From positions 186,001 through 250,000 of the forward strand of contig JAFZOI010000016.1 in assembly GCA_017550645.1 (NCBI GenBank): a DNA stretch of 64,000 nt, in the 5' to 3' direction. How positions within the stretch are numbered: the stretch's first letter is position 1; each line of letters opens with the position of its first letter. This DNA is from Oscillospiraceae bacterium (GTDB lineage Bacteria > Bacillota > Clostridia > Oscillospirales > Oscillospiraceae). Below the pieces are notes generated by a model, which searched no databases, had not been told where the DNA came from, and saw nothing but the letters and a program-made list of their open reading frames with translations. The position numbers were made by a program, and so were the translations under genes. This document shows, piece after piece, positions 31,375 through 39,749 of the stretch.

Positions 31375-31854
31375 CAGTACGCGATAGCTCTCGACGAGCT
31401 TATCGAAGCTCACGGCGCAGTTGGCCGGCGAGGTCGATGGCAGGCGCACGGACTCAATGCCCGTGCGCGGGAGATTGAACTTGCGGTAGTATTTGTCCGC
31501 GGCGGCGCCGGTCGTGAATATGCGATCTATCTTCGTGCGCCCGAGGAGCCACGGGATGTCCGACGGGACGGGGTTTTTGATAGACGTGTCGCTCGCGCCG
31601 AGAATGTCGCACTCGACGAGCGAATCCCAGAGCGCGATCCCGTTTGAGAGCGCGAGCGCGCGCTTTTCCTCGATCGTGCGCGGCTCCGGCGCGCCGAATA
31701 CCGCCGCGAGGACCCGCCAGAAGCGGTTTTGCGGGTGGCCGTAGTAAAAGGCCTGCTCGCGCGACTTCGGCGACGGCATCGAGCCGAGTATGAGCGTCCG
31801 GCTCTCCGCGTCCCAGAGCGGCGGGAAGCCGTGGGTCACGTGGGTATACTCCAT
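31303..31854 (-). CDS. DNA-deoxyinosine glycosylase (UDG superfamily, family 6-like)
   Basis: A 183-residue glycosylase with the signature ILGSMPSPKSREQAFYYGHPQNRFW (partial citation) and the C-terminal LPSTSPAN motif of hypoxanthine-DNA glycosylases. These remove deaminated bases from DNA. GAGGAGA precedes the ATG. The last ~23 residues (VTADQIAAHIL...) are encoded inside the inverted-repeat element at 31214-31374 and look foreign to the fold, so the native C-terminus was probably replaced on insertion. An AlkD-like repair gene lies one base upstream. Confidence 0.82.
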   Translation of the reverse strand: MEYTHVTHGFPPLWDAESRTLILGSMPSPKSREQAFYYGHPQNRFWRVLAAVFGAPEPRTIEEKRALALSNGIALWDSLVECDILGASDTSIKNPVPSDIPWLLGRTKIDRIFTTGAAADKYYRKFNLPRTGIESVRLPSTSPANCAVSFDKLVESYRVLVTADQIAAHILSAYFPPGFASKS

Positions 31855-31855
31855 C

Positions 31856-32530
31856 TTATCTCCTCAGGCCGCGAAGGAGCTCCTTGCGCCCGGCGGGAAC
31901 GCGGAAGCTCTCGCAGGTCTTGCTTATGGTCTTGTTGTGCGTCCATTTATCCAGCCGCCCGCCCTCAATGTAGGGCAGAGCCGCGTCCCACTGCTTGGCA
32001 AGCGCCGTCGCGAAAAACCACGCGACCATCATGCGGACGTAATATTCCTCCGAGCGGACGGCGGCGGGGATCTCAAGAAGCTCCGGGGAAAAGTCCGAGT
32101 CGAGGAAAAAGCGCATGAGCATGCCTATGCCGAAGCGGCAGGTATAGACTTTCTCCGACGCCGCCCAGCGGCGGATATCCCGGAGCAGCGCGGGCCTGTC
32201 CTCAGCCAGCGCGCGCGGCGCGAGCGTGTCGCAGACGGCCCAGTTGTCGACGTAGGGCAGGAAGCGCTCCGTCTCAATGATACACTCTTCGCGGCCGCGC
32301 AGACCCGTGACGAGCAGGCCGTGGAGCATGTTCTCATCGTAGTATTCGTGCGGCAGCTCCGCGAGGAAGGCCGCGGCCTCCGGCGAGCCCGCGAGCTCCT
32401 TTGCGAGCTTGCGAAGCTCCGGGACGCGCACGCCGATAAAGGCTTCCGGCGCGACGCCGGGCGTGAGCTTGGCCTGAAACGCGGCGTAATCCCCGTCGCG
32501 CAGGGCGAAAAGCCGCTCCCTTACCGTCAT
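31856..32530 (-). CDS. DNA alkylation repair protein (AlkD family)
   Basis: A 224-residue HEAT-like-repeat protein matching the AlkD/AlkC DNA glycosylase fold: IGVRVPELRKLAKEL near the N-terminus, then VDNWAVCDTL and KWTHNKTISKTCES. AlkD removes bulky or positively charged alkylated bases. Its stop is one base from the deoxyinosine glycosylase start, giving a two-gene base-repair unit. Its start overlaps the upstream membrane-protein stop by four bases. Confidence 0.8.
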   Translation of the reverse strand: MTVRERLFALRDGDYAAFQAKLTPGVAPEAFIGVRVPELRKLAKELAGSPEAAAFLAELPHEYYDENMLHGLLVTGLRGREECIIETERFLPYVDNWAVCDTLAPRALAEDRPALLRDIRRWAASEKVYTCRFGIGMLMRFFLDSDFSPELLEIPAAVRSEEYYVRMMVAWFFATALAKQWDAALPYIEGGRLDKWTHNKTISKTCESFRVPAGRKELLRGLRR

Positions 32531-33195
32531 TCCCGCGCCGCCCTTCTCTCGGACGCCTTCGCGCGGGCCTTGCCGAGCGCGCGCAGGGCGACGCTTATGC
32601 CGAAGGCGAGGCCGCCGATAATGAGCACGACGGGGACGAGCATCTTCGTCCCGAGGGCAAAGAAATAATACCAGTCGCGCGAGCGGTCGACAGTCCCGTC
32701 CGGCGCGGCGGTCAGCATGATGGGGACTATGTAATAAATCGCGTAAAGGCCGACGGGGATGAGCGAGAGGATATTCGCGCGAAAGCGCAGGTGCCGCGCG
32801 TCCTCGAAGAAGATGAACGCGAGCGCGCCGAGGACGGGGATAAGGAAATGGAAGCAGAAGTTATAGCGCCGGAAAAGCGAAAAGTACCCCGTCGGCACGA
32901 GCGGCGAGAGAAAGAGCGCCACGACGAGAAAGGTCAGCATGACGGACGCCGCCGAGACGAGCAGCAGCGCCGTCAGCCACAGGGGCGACTTTTTCCTGGC
33001 GCGCAGGACGGCCGCAATGACGGCGGCGACGCCCATGAGGATATTGGAATCGACCGTAAAATACCTGAGCGCGCGGGCCCCGCGCGAGCCGAGCGGGCCC
33101 TCTATCCCCGCCATCATCCAGACAGAATTGGCCACGACGAGGGCGGCGATCAGGATATAAAACCAGAACGCGAAAACGTCTTTTTTCGTCTTCAT
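32527..33195 (-). CDS. Multi-spanning membrane protein (Pr6Pr-like)
   Basis: A 222-residue protein with about six membrane helices, beginning MKTKKDVFAFWFYIL and containing RYFTVDSNILMGV and RRYNFCFHFLIP. This spacing matches small bacterial six-helix membrane proteins annotated as Pr6Pr; the function is unknown. ATG 33195 has GGAG 7 bases upstream, so the longer open frame is not used. A GC hairpin (CCCCC/GGGGG) lies between it and the DUF5131 gene. Confidence 0.65.
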   Translation of the reverse strand: MKTKKDVFAFWFYILIAALVVANSVWMMAGIEGPLGSRGARALRYFTVDSNILMGVAAVIAAVLRARKKSPLWLTALLLVSAASVMLTFLVVALFLSPLVPTGYFSLFRRYNFCFHFLIPVLGALAFIFFEDARHLRFRANILSLIPVGLYAIYYIVPIMLTAAPDGTVDRSRDWYYFFALGTKMLVPVVLIIGGLAFGISVALRALGKARAKASERRAARE

Positions 33196-33230
33196 ATTCT
33201 CACTCCGAAGCCCCCGCCGGGGGCGTTTTC

Positions 33231-34007
33231 TCAAAGAGGCAGCTCGAGCTGCTCGGCGGTCGGCTCCGGCGGGCGCTTTCTCCGCTCTCCGGGGCCGGGT
33301 ATGTCTATGCCCGCCTTCTTCGCCTGCACGTGCTGAAGGCGGCGCGGGATCTTATAGAGCTTTCCGCCGCGCACAAAGCGCGCGCCGGTCTGATGGAAGC
33401 TGAAAGGGACTCCCCGCTCGGCGCAGGCGTCCCGCAGGGCGAGCACCCACTCGAAGTCGCAGGGCCGCGCGTCCTTTCCCGACTCGCCGCCCGCGCAGAC
33501 CTCCTCCACGCAGCCGAGCCACGGGGAGACGTCTATGTGTCCGAGCAGCGGCTCGGCGACGATGAGCCTGCGCTTTATCGGGAGCTCCGCGAAGACGGGC
33601 AGGCGGCGCTCCGCCATCTCCTGATTTTCGACCGTGCAGCCGACGACGACGTTATCGTACCCGTCGCCCCAGTCGGGCGGGAGGCAGCTTCCTATTCGCT
33701 CGATGCGCTTTGTGAAAAAGCAGAAGGTGCAGTCCGAGCGCTCGCGCATCATCTTCCAGCAGTCGGGCCGCCAGTCGTCAGCGTCCGCGAGCAGAAAGTC
33801 GGACGTGAAGCACGTATAGACCCAGCTCCCGAGGGGGAGCTTCCAGCCGCCGGAGCGGTCGCGCCGGAGGGGCAGGTCGAAGGCGGCGGTCTTCCGGCAT
33901 TTCGAGGCGGTCCCGCCGAAGGCCTCGTCGCGGCGGTATACGTAGCAGTGCGCGCAGCCGGGGCTTATCTTCGTGCAACCGTGCCACGGGTTCCAGCCGT
34001 CGTACAT
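33231..34007 (-). CDS. DUF5131 (phage Gp37/Gp68-type) family protein
   Basis: A 258-residue protein starting WNPWHGCTKISPGCAHCYVYRRD, with CX6CX2C spacing as in DUF5131 proteins, which resemble radical-SAM enzymes. Other family blocks are TSDFLLADAD, FFTKRIERI and VGCTVENQEMA. Members occur in phages and bacteria; the activity is not established. GGAGGA precedes the ATG, and its own promoter lies just upstream. Confidence 0.8.
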   Translation of the reverse strand: MYDGWNPWHGCTKISPGCAHCYVYRRDEAFGGTASKCRKTAAFDLPLRRDRSGGWKLPLGSWVYTCFTSDFLLADADDWRPDCWKMMRERSDCTFCFFTKRIERIGSCLPPDWGDGYDNVVVGCTVENQEMAERRLPVFAELPIKRRLIVAEPLLGHIDVSPWLGCVEEVCAGGESGKDARPCDFEWVLALRDACAERGVPFSFHQTGARFVRGGKLYKIPRRLQHVQAKKAGIDIPGPGERRKRPPEPTAEQLELPL

Positions 34008-34041
34008 GCGCCGCTCCTCCTAACTATAACTTAATTATAAT

Positions 34042-34070
34042 ATTATATATCTGTATGCGCCCGCGGGCAA
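34042..34070 (-). promoter_or_regulatory. Promoter of the DUF5131 gene
   Basis: On the minus strand TTGCCC (34065-34070), a 17-base spacer and a perfect TATAAT (34042-34047) in an AT-rich patch. It lies right after the terminator of the molybdenum operon. Confidence 0.65.
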
Positions 34071-34071
34071 G

Positions 34072-34107
34072 AAAAAAAAGAACGGCCGGGCAGATACCCG
34101 GCCGTTC
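34072..34107 (-). terminator. Terminator of the molybdenum-cofactor operon
   Basis: A perfect 11-bp stem (34080-34090 with 34097-34107), followed on the minus strand by eight T residues (34079-34072). It lies 12 bases after the last gene of the operon. Confidence 0.88.
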
Positions 34108-34119
34108 GCTGTATCGTTT

Positions 34120-35004
34120 TCAGGCGTAAATTTCCCGCTCGGAGACGCATTCGCTCTTTATCTTACCGACGAGGCTCTCCAGCGCCGCGACGACGTGCGG
34201 GCGGATGTCCCCGCCGATGAGGACGTACATGATGTCGTCGCCGACGGAAAGGCGGCCGCGGTTTAGCCAGACGCGGACGTACTTTATCCCGTCAAGGTCG
34301 TACGTCTCGCGGATGGCGGCCTCGACCTTCTCCGCGTCGTAGGAAAACTCCATGCCCGCTACGGGCGGAAGATCCGTCCTGCCGCCGCGCGCCTGCTCTC
34401 TCGGAGTGAGGCGCACGACGCCGTTATGGATGAGATACATGCCTACCTCGCGCGAGGCCATCTCGCGCTTTGCTTCGCGAAGCCACGCGTCGGCGGAGGG
34501 CGGAGTGTCGCCCTGCGAGGCGCATTCGGCCGAGCCCGCCGAGGCGAGCATCTTGAGCCCGTGGTCGAGCGCGGGAAGGACGGCCTGCAGGTTCTCCCTC
34601 GCGGCCTTCTCGCTGCCGGGGAGGTTCACGATGAGCGTTCCGCCCCTGATGCCCGCGGCGGCTCTCGAGAGGCAGCCGCGCGGAGTTATCTTCATGCTCT
34701 CGGCGCGCATCAGCTCGGGGATGCCGCGCGTCTCGCGCTCGACGACGGCGAGCGTCGCCTCCGGGGTCACGTCCCGCGGGGAAAAGCCCGTCCCGCCCGT
34801 CGTGACGGCGAGCGATATCTTTTCGTCGGCGCATCTTATCAGCTCGGCCTTTATCATGTCGAGCTCGTCGGGCACGACGGACGCGCTCACGACCTCGTAG
34901 CCCGCATTTTCGAGCATGTCGCGGACGGCGGGGCCGCTCGTATCGACGCGCTCGCCGGCGTAGCCCTTGTCGCTGACGGTTATGACTGCTGCGGTGTAGC
35001 TCAT
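34120..35004 (-). CDS. MogA/MoaB-type molybdopterin adenylyltransferase fused to a MoaE-like domain
   Basis: A 294-residue fusion. Residues about 1-165 are a MogA/MoaB domain (AAVITVSDKGYAGERVDTSG, TTGGTGFSPRDVTPEAT, VNLPGSEKA), which adenylates molybdopterin. Residues about 185-294 resemble a shortened MoaE, the large subunit of molybdopterin synthase: EVGMYLIHNGVVRLTPREQA at its start and LNRGRLSVGDDIMYVLIGGD, followed by a lysine-rich helix. Start 35004 overlaps the moaC stop (ATGA). No moaD was seen in the window, so whether the MoaE part is catalytic is uncertain. Confidence 0.8.
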   Translation of the reverse strand: MSYTAAVITVSDKGYAGERVDTSGPAVRDMLENAGYEVVSASVVPDELDMIKAELIRCADEKISLAVTTGGTGFSPRDVTPEATLAVVERETRGIPELMRAESMKITPRGCLSRAAAGIRGGTLIVNLPGSEKAARENLQAVLPALDHGLKMLASAGSAECASQGDTPPSADAWLREAKREMASREVGMYLIHNGVVRLTPREQARGGRTDLPPVAGMEFSYDAEKVEAAIRETYDLDGIKYVRVWLNRGRLSVGDDIMYVLIGGDIRPHVVAALESLVGKIKSECVSEREIYA

Positions 35005-35498
35005 GCCTCTTCCTCCCTGTGGAAATCTCCGTGCGCGCCGCCCGTCTTTTCGAGCAGGCGCAGGTCCGTTATGACCATGTCCTTCTGGACGGCCTTGCAC
35101 ATGTCGTAGACCGTCAGCGCGGCGGTCGCGGCGGCGGTCAGCGCCTCCATCTCGACGCCCGTCCTGCCCGTGCAGGAGACGGTCGCCTTGATTTCGACCG
35201 AGAGCTTCTCCTCGTCGAGGCTGAGATCGAGGTCTATCCCGCCGAGGGCGATGGGGTGGCACATGGGGATGACGTCCGGCGTGCGCTTGGCGCCCATGAC
35301 GCCCGCGACCTGCGCGACGGTCAGCACGTCGCCCTTTTTCATGCCGCCGGACTTGATGAGCCCGAACGTCTCGCGGCTCACGAACACGGAGACGGCGGCG
35401 GTCGCCCTGCGCTCGGTGACGTCCTTGTCGCCGACGTTGACCATCTTCGCGCGCCCCTGCGCGTTAAAATGCGTGAAATCCTCCTGATTTTTGACCAT
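35001..35498 (-). CDS. moaC: Cyclic pyranopterin monophosphate synthase MoaC
   Basis: A 165-residue MoaC with the hallmark motifs MVNVGDKDVTERRATA, PMCHPIALGGIDLDL, VSCTGRTGVEMEALTA and DMCKAVQKDM (catalytic Lys region). It converts the MoaA product to cyclic pyranopterin monophosphate in the cytoplasm. Its stop overlaps the downstream mogA-moaE start and it lies 22 bases downstream of moaA. Confidence 0.95.
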   Translation of the reverse strand: MVKNQEDFTHFNAQGRAKMVNVGDKDVTERRATAAVSVFVSRETFGLIKSGGMKKGDVLTVAQVAGVMGAKRTPDVIPMCHPIALGGIDLDLSLDEEKLSVEIKATVSCTGRTGVEMEALTAAATAALTVYDMCKAVQKDMVITDLRLLEKTGGAHGDFHREEEA

Positions 35499-35520
35499 GG
35501 GGGACCCTCCTTACGGCGGC

Positions 35521-36474
35521 TCAGCCGCCTATCCTGTTCATGTTTCGCGCGGCGCCGCTGCGCTCGGAATACGAGAGCTCGTCGTGCCGCTCGGGCTTGC
35601 TCATGACGGCCTCGCGCATCTTCGCGGCCATCTCGTCCCTCGTCAGGCCCTTGATGCATATCTCCGCGGGAGAGTGCAGGCAGGGCTTTATCATGCCGTC
35701 GGCGGTCAGGCGGATGCGGTTGCACCGCGCGCAAAAATGCGAGCTCACCGGCGTTATGAGGCCGAGCCGCCCCTTCGCTCCGGGCAGCCGGAAGAGCCGC
35801 GCGACGCCGTCCGGCTCGCTTTCGGGGACGGCCTCGGGCAGCTTTTCGAGGACGGTATCTGCCTTTATATACGCGGAGGGAGAAAAGTCCCCGCCGTCGT
35901 ACATGGGCATGAGCTCTATAAACCGCACGTCGACCCCGAGCGTCCTCGTGAGCTCGGCGATGGGGCGTATCTCGTCGTCGTTGAACCCGCCTATGAGGAC
36001 GGCGTTGAGCTTTATGCGCTCGAAGCCCGCCGCGAGCGCGGCGTCTATGCCCGCGAGCGCGTCGGCGAGCGTCCCGCGCCGCGTCATATAGGCGTATTTT
36101 TCGGGGTCTAAAGTGTCGACGCTGATGTTCACGCGGCTGACCCCCGCCTCGCGCAGGGGCTTTGCGAGCTCCGGCAGGAGCGTCGCGTTCGTAGTAAGGC
36201 ACACCTCGCGTATGCCCTCGACGGCCGCCGCGCGGCGGCATATGGAGAGGACGTTTTTCTTGACGAGCGGCTCCCCTCCCGTCACGCGGAGCTTCGTTAT
36301 CCCGAGCGAGGCCGCGGCCTCGACGGCGGAGATCATCTCGTCCTCGGTCAGCATCTCGTCGTGCGCGCGCTTGCACACGCCCTCGTCGGGCATGCAGTAG
36401 CGGCAGCGGAGATTGCATCTGTCCGTTATCGAGAGCCGCAGATAGGTTATTTCGCGTCCGAATCCGTCTTTCAT
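35521..36474 (-). CDS. moaA: GTP 3',8-cyclase MoaA (radical SAM)
   Basis: A 317-residue radical SAM enzyme with the cluster motif ITDRCNLRCRYCMP (CX3CX2C) and the C-terminal Fe-S site CARCNRIRLTADGMIKPCL (CX2CX13C type), both characteristic of MoaA. The final residues are NRIGG; MoaA needs its C-terminal GG tail, and it is present. It performs the first step of molybdopterin synthesis from GTP. It starts one base from the stop of the upstream MoeA-like gene. Confidence 0.95.
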   Translation of the reverse strand: MKDGFGREITYLRLSITDRCNLRCRYCMPDEGVCKRAHDEMLTEDEMISAVEAAASLGITKLRVTGGEPLVKKNVLSICRRAAAVEGIREVCLTTNATLLPELAKPLREAGVSRVNISVDTLDPEKYAYMTRRGTLADALAGIDAALAAGFERIKLNAVLIGGFNDDEIRPIAELTRTLGVDVRFIELMPMYDGGDFSPSAYIKADTVLEKLPEAVPESEPDGVARLFRLPGAKGRLGLITPVSSHFCARCNRIRLTADGMIKPCLHSPAEICIKGLTRDEMAAKMREAVMSKPERHDELSYSERSGAARNMNRIGG

Positions 36475-36475
36475 A

Positions 36476-37492
36476 TCAATACCGCCCGAAGGTGCAGTTC
36501 GGGAAATGACATTCCTTGCACATCTGGCACAGGCCGCCGTCCCCGAGCTTTACGAGATCGGCCTTCGTCAGTCTGTCGCCCGCGAATATCTGCGGCAGCA
36601 GCACGTCGAACATCGTGGTCGGCAGGCTTATCGCCGCGCCAGGCACGCCGAGTATGGGGATATCGCCGAGGTAGGCTACGAGCGTCATGTTGCCCGGCTG
36701 AGACGGCACGCCGTGGGAGACGATCTCGGCGCCGAGGGCGCGTATGGCGGTCGGAGTGAGGTCGTCCGGGTCGACGGACATGCCGCCCGTGAAGATGAGA
36801 AAGTCCGCCCCGCCCTCAAGCATGCGGCGGGCGGCGCCCTCTATCATGGCAAGGTCGTCGTCGCATATGGCGACCTCGACTATCTCGGAGGGATAATGCG
36901 CGAGCTTGGCGCGCACGACGGGCTCGAACTTGTCCTTGATGCGGCCGGAATATATCTCCGAGCCGGTTATGACGACGCCGGCCTTTCTGAACCCGTAGGG
37001 GCGCAGGTCGAGGAGCTTTCTCTCGGCGCAGAGCTTTTCGGCCCTTATTATCTGCTCCTCCTTCGTCACGAGGGGGACGATGCGCATCGAGGCCAGGCGC
37101 ATGCCGGGCTCGACGGGATAGTGGTCGGGTATGGTCGAGATGGTAATGTCCCCGATGGAGTTAATTTCCCGCAGGAGCTCCGTGTCGACGCGGAACATGC
37201 CGCGCGCGTCGGCCTTGAGGAGCACCTTGCCCTCGGACGGGCCCTCGTAGTGCGCGCCGGGGACGGGAGCCATGGCGGCCATGCGCAGAGCGCAGTCCTC
37301 CTCGTGCAGTTCGCCCGCGTTCTCCTCCCAGATAAAGACCGTCCTCTTGCCGATGTCGAGGAGCTTGGGGACGTCCTCCTCCGTTATGACGTGGCCGCGC
37401 CTGAAGGCCGCGCCCTTAAAGCCGTCGCGCATGGCGGTTATGTCGTGGCAGAGGGTCATGCCTATCGCCTTTTCGACTTCGATCTTTTTCAT
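36476..37492 (-). CDS. MoeA-like molybdopterin-binding protein with C-terminal Cys cluster
   Basis: A 338-residue MoaB/MoeA-superfamily protein. The N-terminal part (EVEKAIGMTLCHDITAM, FRRGHVITEEDV) resembles MoeA domains. The molybdopterin-binding region has VVITGSEIYSGRIKDKF, DFLIFTGGMSVDPDDLTPTA and LGVPGAAISLPTTMFDV. The last 20 residues hold four cysteines (CQMCKECHFPNC), which could bind metal. This matches the separate molybdopterin-binding proteins found beside true MoeA in Clostridia. Start 37492 overlaps the moeA stop by four bases. Confidence 0.82.
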   Translation of the reverse strand: MKKIEVEKAIGMTLCHDITAMRDGFKGAAFRRGHVITEEDVPKLLDIGKRTVFIWEENAGELHEEDCALRMAAMAPVPGAHYEGPSEGKVLLKADARGMFRVDTELLREINSIGDITISTIPDHYPVEPGMRLASMRIVPLVTKEEQIIRAEKLCAERKLLDLRPYGFRKAGVVITGSEIYSGRIKDKFEPVVRAKLAHYPSEIVEVAICDDDLAMIEGAARRMLEGGADFLIFTGGMSVDPDDLTPTAIRALGAEIVSHGVPSQPGNMTLVAYLGDIPILGVPGAAISLPTTMFDVLLPQIFAGDRLTKADLVKLGDGGLCQMCKECHFPNCTFGRY

Positions 37493-38703
37493 ATCAGCAT
37501 TCCTTTCAGTTTCGTTCCCGCGGGCAGCTTTCCGCTCCCGGCGGGAATGACGGCCATCGCGTCGCAGCCTATGGTGCTGCTGAGCACGGCGTTTCCCTGC
37601 TCGTGGGGGAAGACTATCCTCGCCGTCCCGCCCGAGAGGTCGAGCCTGCCGCGCAGTACGCGCGTCACGGGGCTGGGCTTGGTAAACGCTTCCGCGAGCT
37701 CGAAGATCAGTTCCTCCGGCTCGAAGCGGCTTCTTCCGCAGAGCTTCAGGAGCGCGGGGCGCGCTATGAGGTGGAAATTCGTGAGCGAGGCGGCGGGGTT
37801 GCCGGAGAGCGCGCAGATGAGCTTGCCCTGCGCGGCGCCGTAGGCGCAGGCCATGCCGGGCTTTATCTCGCAGCCGGAAAAGAGCATCTCCGCGCCGGCC
37901 TCTTCCATGGCGGCGGGGGTCAGGTCGTAGTCCCCGACGGAGACGCCGCCCGTCGTCACGACGGCGTCGCACTCGGAAAGCGCCCTTTCGAGCGCCGCCC
38001 TTATGGCGGGGATATTATCGCCCGCTATGCCGTAAGGAACGGGCTCGCAGCCGAGCGCGAGCAGAGCGCCCGAGAACGTATAGCGGTTGGAGTCGGTTAT
38101 GAGGCCGGGCGCGGGCCCGGAGCCGACGGGGACGAGCTCGCTCCCCGTCGAAAGAAGGCCGACGCGCGGCCTTTTGAAGACCTCGACGGAGGCCTTGTTC
38201 TGCGCGGCGAGAGTCCCGAGCAGGCCCGGGTCTATGACCGAGCCCTTCGCGGCGAGCAGGGCGCCCTTCCTGACGTCCTCGCCCGCGCGGACGACGTTCT
38301 CGCCCGGGCGGACGGGCTCGAAGAGCGTCACGCTCTCGGCGGTAAACTCCGTTTTTTCGAACATGACGACCGCGTCCGCGCCTTCGGGCATGGGCGCGCC
38401 GGTCAGTATCTTCGCGGCCTCGCCGGGCGCGAGCGCGCGGGAGGGGACGCTCCCGGCGGGTATCTCCTCGACGACGCGCAGCGTCGCGGGCTTTTCGCGC
38501 GAGGCCCCGGTCAGGTCGGCCGAGCGGACGGCGTAGCCGTCGTAGGGCGAGCGGTCGAAGGCGGGCACGTCGAACGCTGAGACGAGGTCCTCCGCGAGGA
38601 CGCGGCCCCAGCAGTCTTCCAACGGGACCGTCTCCGTCCCGACCGGGCGGACCGCCCCGCAGGCGAGGACGCGGGCCTCGGTATATGAAACGGTGTTTGC
38701 CAT
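37489..38703 (-). CDS. moeA: Molybdopterin molybdenumtransferase MoeA
   Basis: A 404-residue MoeA with all domains: N-terminal LEDCWGRVLAEDLVS, FDRSPYDGYAVRSAD, KILTGAPMPEGADAVV, the molybdopterin-binding ITDSNRYTF, TTGGVSVGDYD and LSGNPAASLTNFHL, and a C-terminal beta domain. It inserts molybdate into adenylated molybdopterin. It lies 4 bases downstream of modC, which joins cofactor synthesis and molybdate uptake in one transcript. Confidence 0.93.
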   Translation of the reverse strand: MANTVSYTEARVLACGAVRPVGTETVPLEDCWGRVLAEDLVSAFDVPAFDRSPYDGYAVRSADLTGASREKPATLRVVEEIPAGSVPSRALAPGEAAKILTGAPMPEGADAVVMFEKTEFTAESVTLFEPVRPGENVVRAGEDVRKGALLAAKGSVIDPGLLGTLAAQNKASVEVFKRPRVGLLSTGSELVPVGSGPAPGLITDSNRYTFSGALLALGCEPVPYGIAGDNIPAIRAALERALSECDAVVTTGGVSVGDYDLTPAAMEEAGAEMLFSGCEIKPGMACAYGAAQGKLICALSGNPAASLTNFHLIARPALLKLCGRSRFEPEELIFELAEAFTKPSPVTRVLRGRLDLSGGTARIVFPHEQGNAVLSSTIGCDAMAVIPAGSGKLPAGTKLKGMLI

Positions 38704-38707
38704 GAGT

Positions 38708-39748
38708 CTACTCCTTAAGCGTGATGATAGCTTCCTCGGGCAGCCGCACGAGGACCTTTTCGGCCCTGACCGCGGCCCAAGTCTCCTTGGGTAGCTCCAT
38801 GCCGATAAGCCCCGTCGCCCCCTCGGAGGGGCGGAGCATCACCGTCACGGAAAACGGGTTTTCTATCTCCTCGGCGACGGCGCAGAGGACGGCGTTCGTC
38901 TCGTTTTCGTCTTTGCAGGGGACGACGTCGTGCATCCTTATGCCTATGTGCGTCAGGCCCGCGGGCTCGCCGGAGACGTCGAGGGTCAGCCCCCAGTCCT
39001 CGGCGAAGACGCGCCCGTCTTCAAGGACGCGGGCGGGGGCGACGTTCTTGCAGCCGGTCAGCCTCGCGCCGCTCACGGTCACGGGATCGGCGAAGACCGC
39101 GTGCTTTTCCCCCATCGTCTCAATGCGGCCGTCTTTCATGACGGCTATGTGCGAGGCGATGCGGAAGGCCTCGTCCCTGTCGTGAGATACGAGAAGGACG
39201 GTCTTTCCGAAGCTCTCGATGACCTCGCGGACCTGCTGCTCGAGGCTGAAGCGCAGATGCGCGTCGAGCGCGGAAAACGGCTCGTCGAGCAGCAGCGCCT
39301 CCGGGTCGTTTACGAGGATGCGCGCGAGAGCGACGCGCTGCTGCTGGCCGCCGGAGAGCTGGGCTGGCTTTTTCTTCTCCGTGCCCTCGAGATGCATCAT
39401 TTTTATCATTTCCGCGACCCTCGCGGGGCGCTCGCTTTTCTCGCGCACGCCGCAGGCCACGTTCTGCTCGACGGTCATGTTCGGAAACAGCGCGTACTGC
39501 TGGAAGAGGTACCCCACGCGGCGCTTTTGCGGCGGGAGGTCAATGCGCTTATCCGAATCGAAGAGCACGCGCCCGTCGAGGACTATCCGGCCCCGGTCGG
39601 GCCGCTCTATGCCGGCTATGCATTTGAGCGTCATGCTTTTCCCGCAGCCGGACGCGCCGAGCAGCGCGAGCACGTCGCGGCCGGCCTCGAAGCTGACGTC
39701 CAGCCGGAAAGCGCCGAGCTTTTTTTCTATATCGACGAAAAGAGCCAT
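38708..39748 (-). CDS. modC: Molybdate ABC transporter ATP-binding protein ModC
   Basis: A 346-residue ABC ATPase with Walker A LLGASGCGKS, signature LSGGQQQR, Walker B ALLLDEPFSALD and a switch His in VSHDRDEAF. A C-terminal TOBE/MOP-like region (from about residue 235, ARLTGCKNVAPA onward) follows, as in ModC and other anion importers. It pairs with ModB encoded one base upstream on the transcript. Confidence 0.9.
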   Translation of the reverse strand: MALFVDIEKKLGAFRLDVSFEAGRDVLALLGASGCGKSMTLKCIAGIERPDRGRIVLDGRVLFDSDKRIDLPPQKRRVGYLFQQYALFPNMTVEQNVACGVREKSERPARVAEMIKMMHLEGTEKKKPAQLSGGQQQRVALARILVNDPEALLLDEPFSALDAHLRFSLEQQVREVIESFGKTVLLVSHDRDEAFRIASHIAVMKDGRIETMGEKHAVFADPVTVSGARLTGCKNVAPARVLEDGRVFAEDWGLTLDVSGEPAGLTHIGIRMHDVVPCKDENETNAVLCAVAEEIENPFSVTVMLRPSEGATGLIGMELPKETWAAVRAEKVLVRLPEEAIITLKE

Positions 39749-39749
39749 A

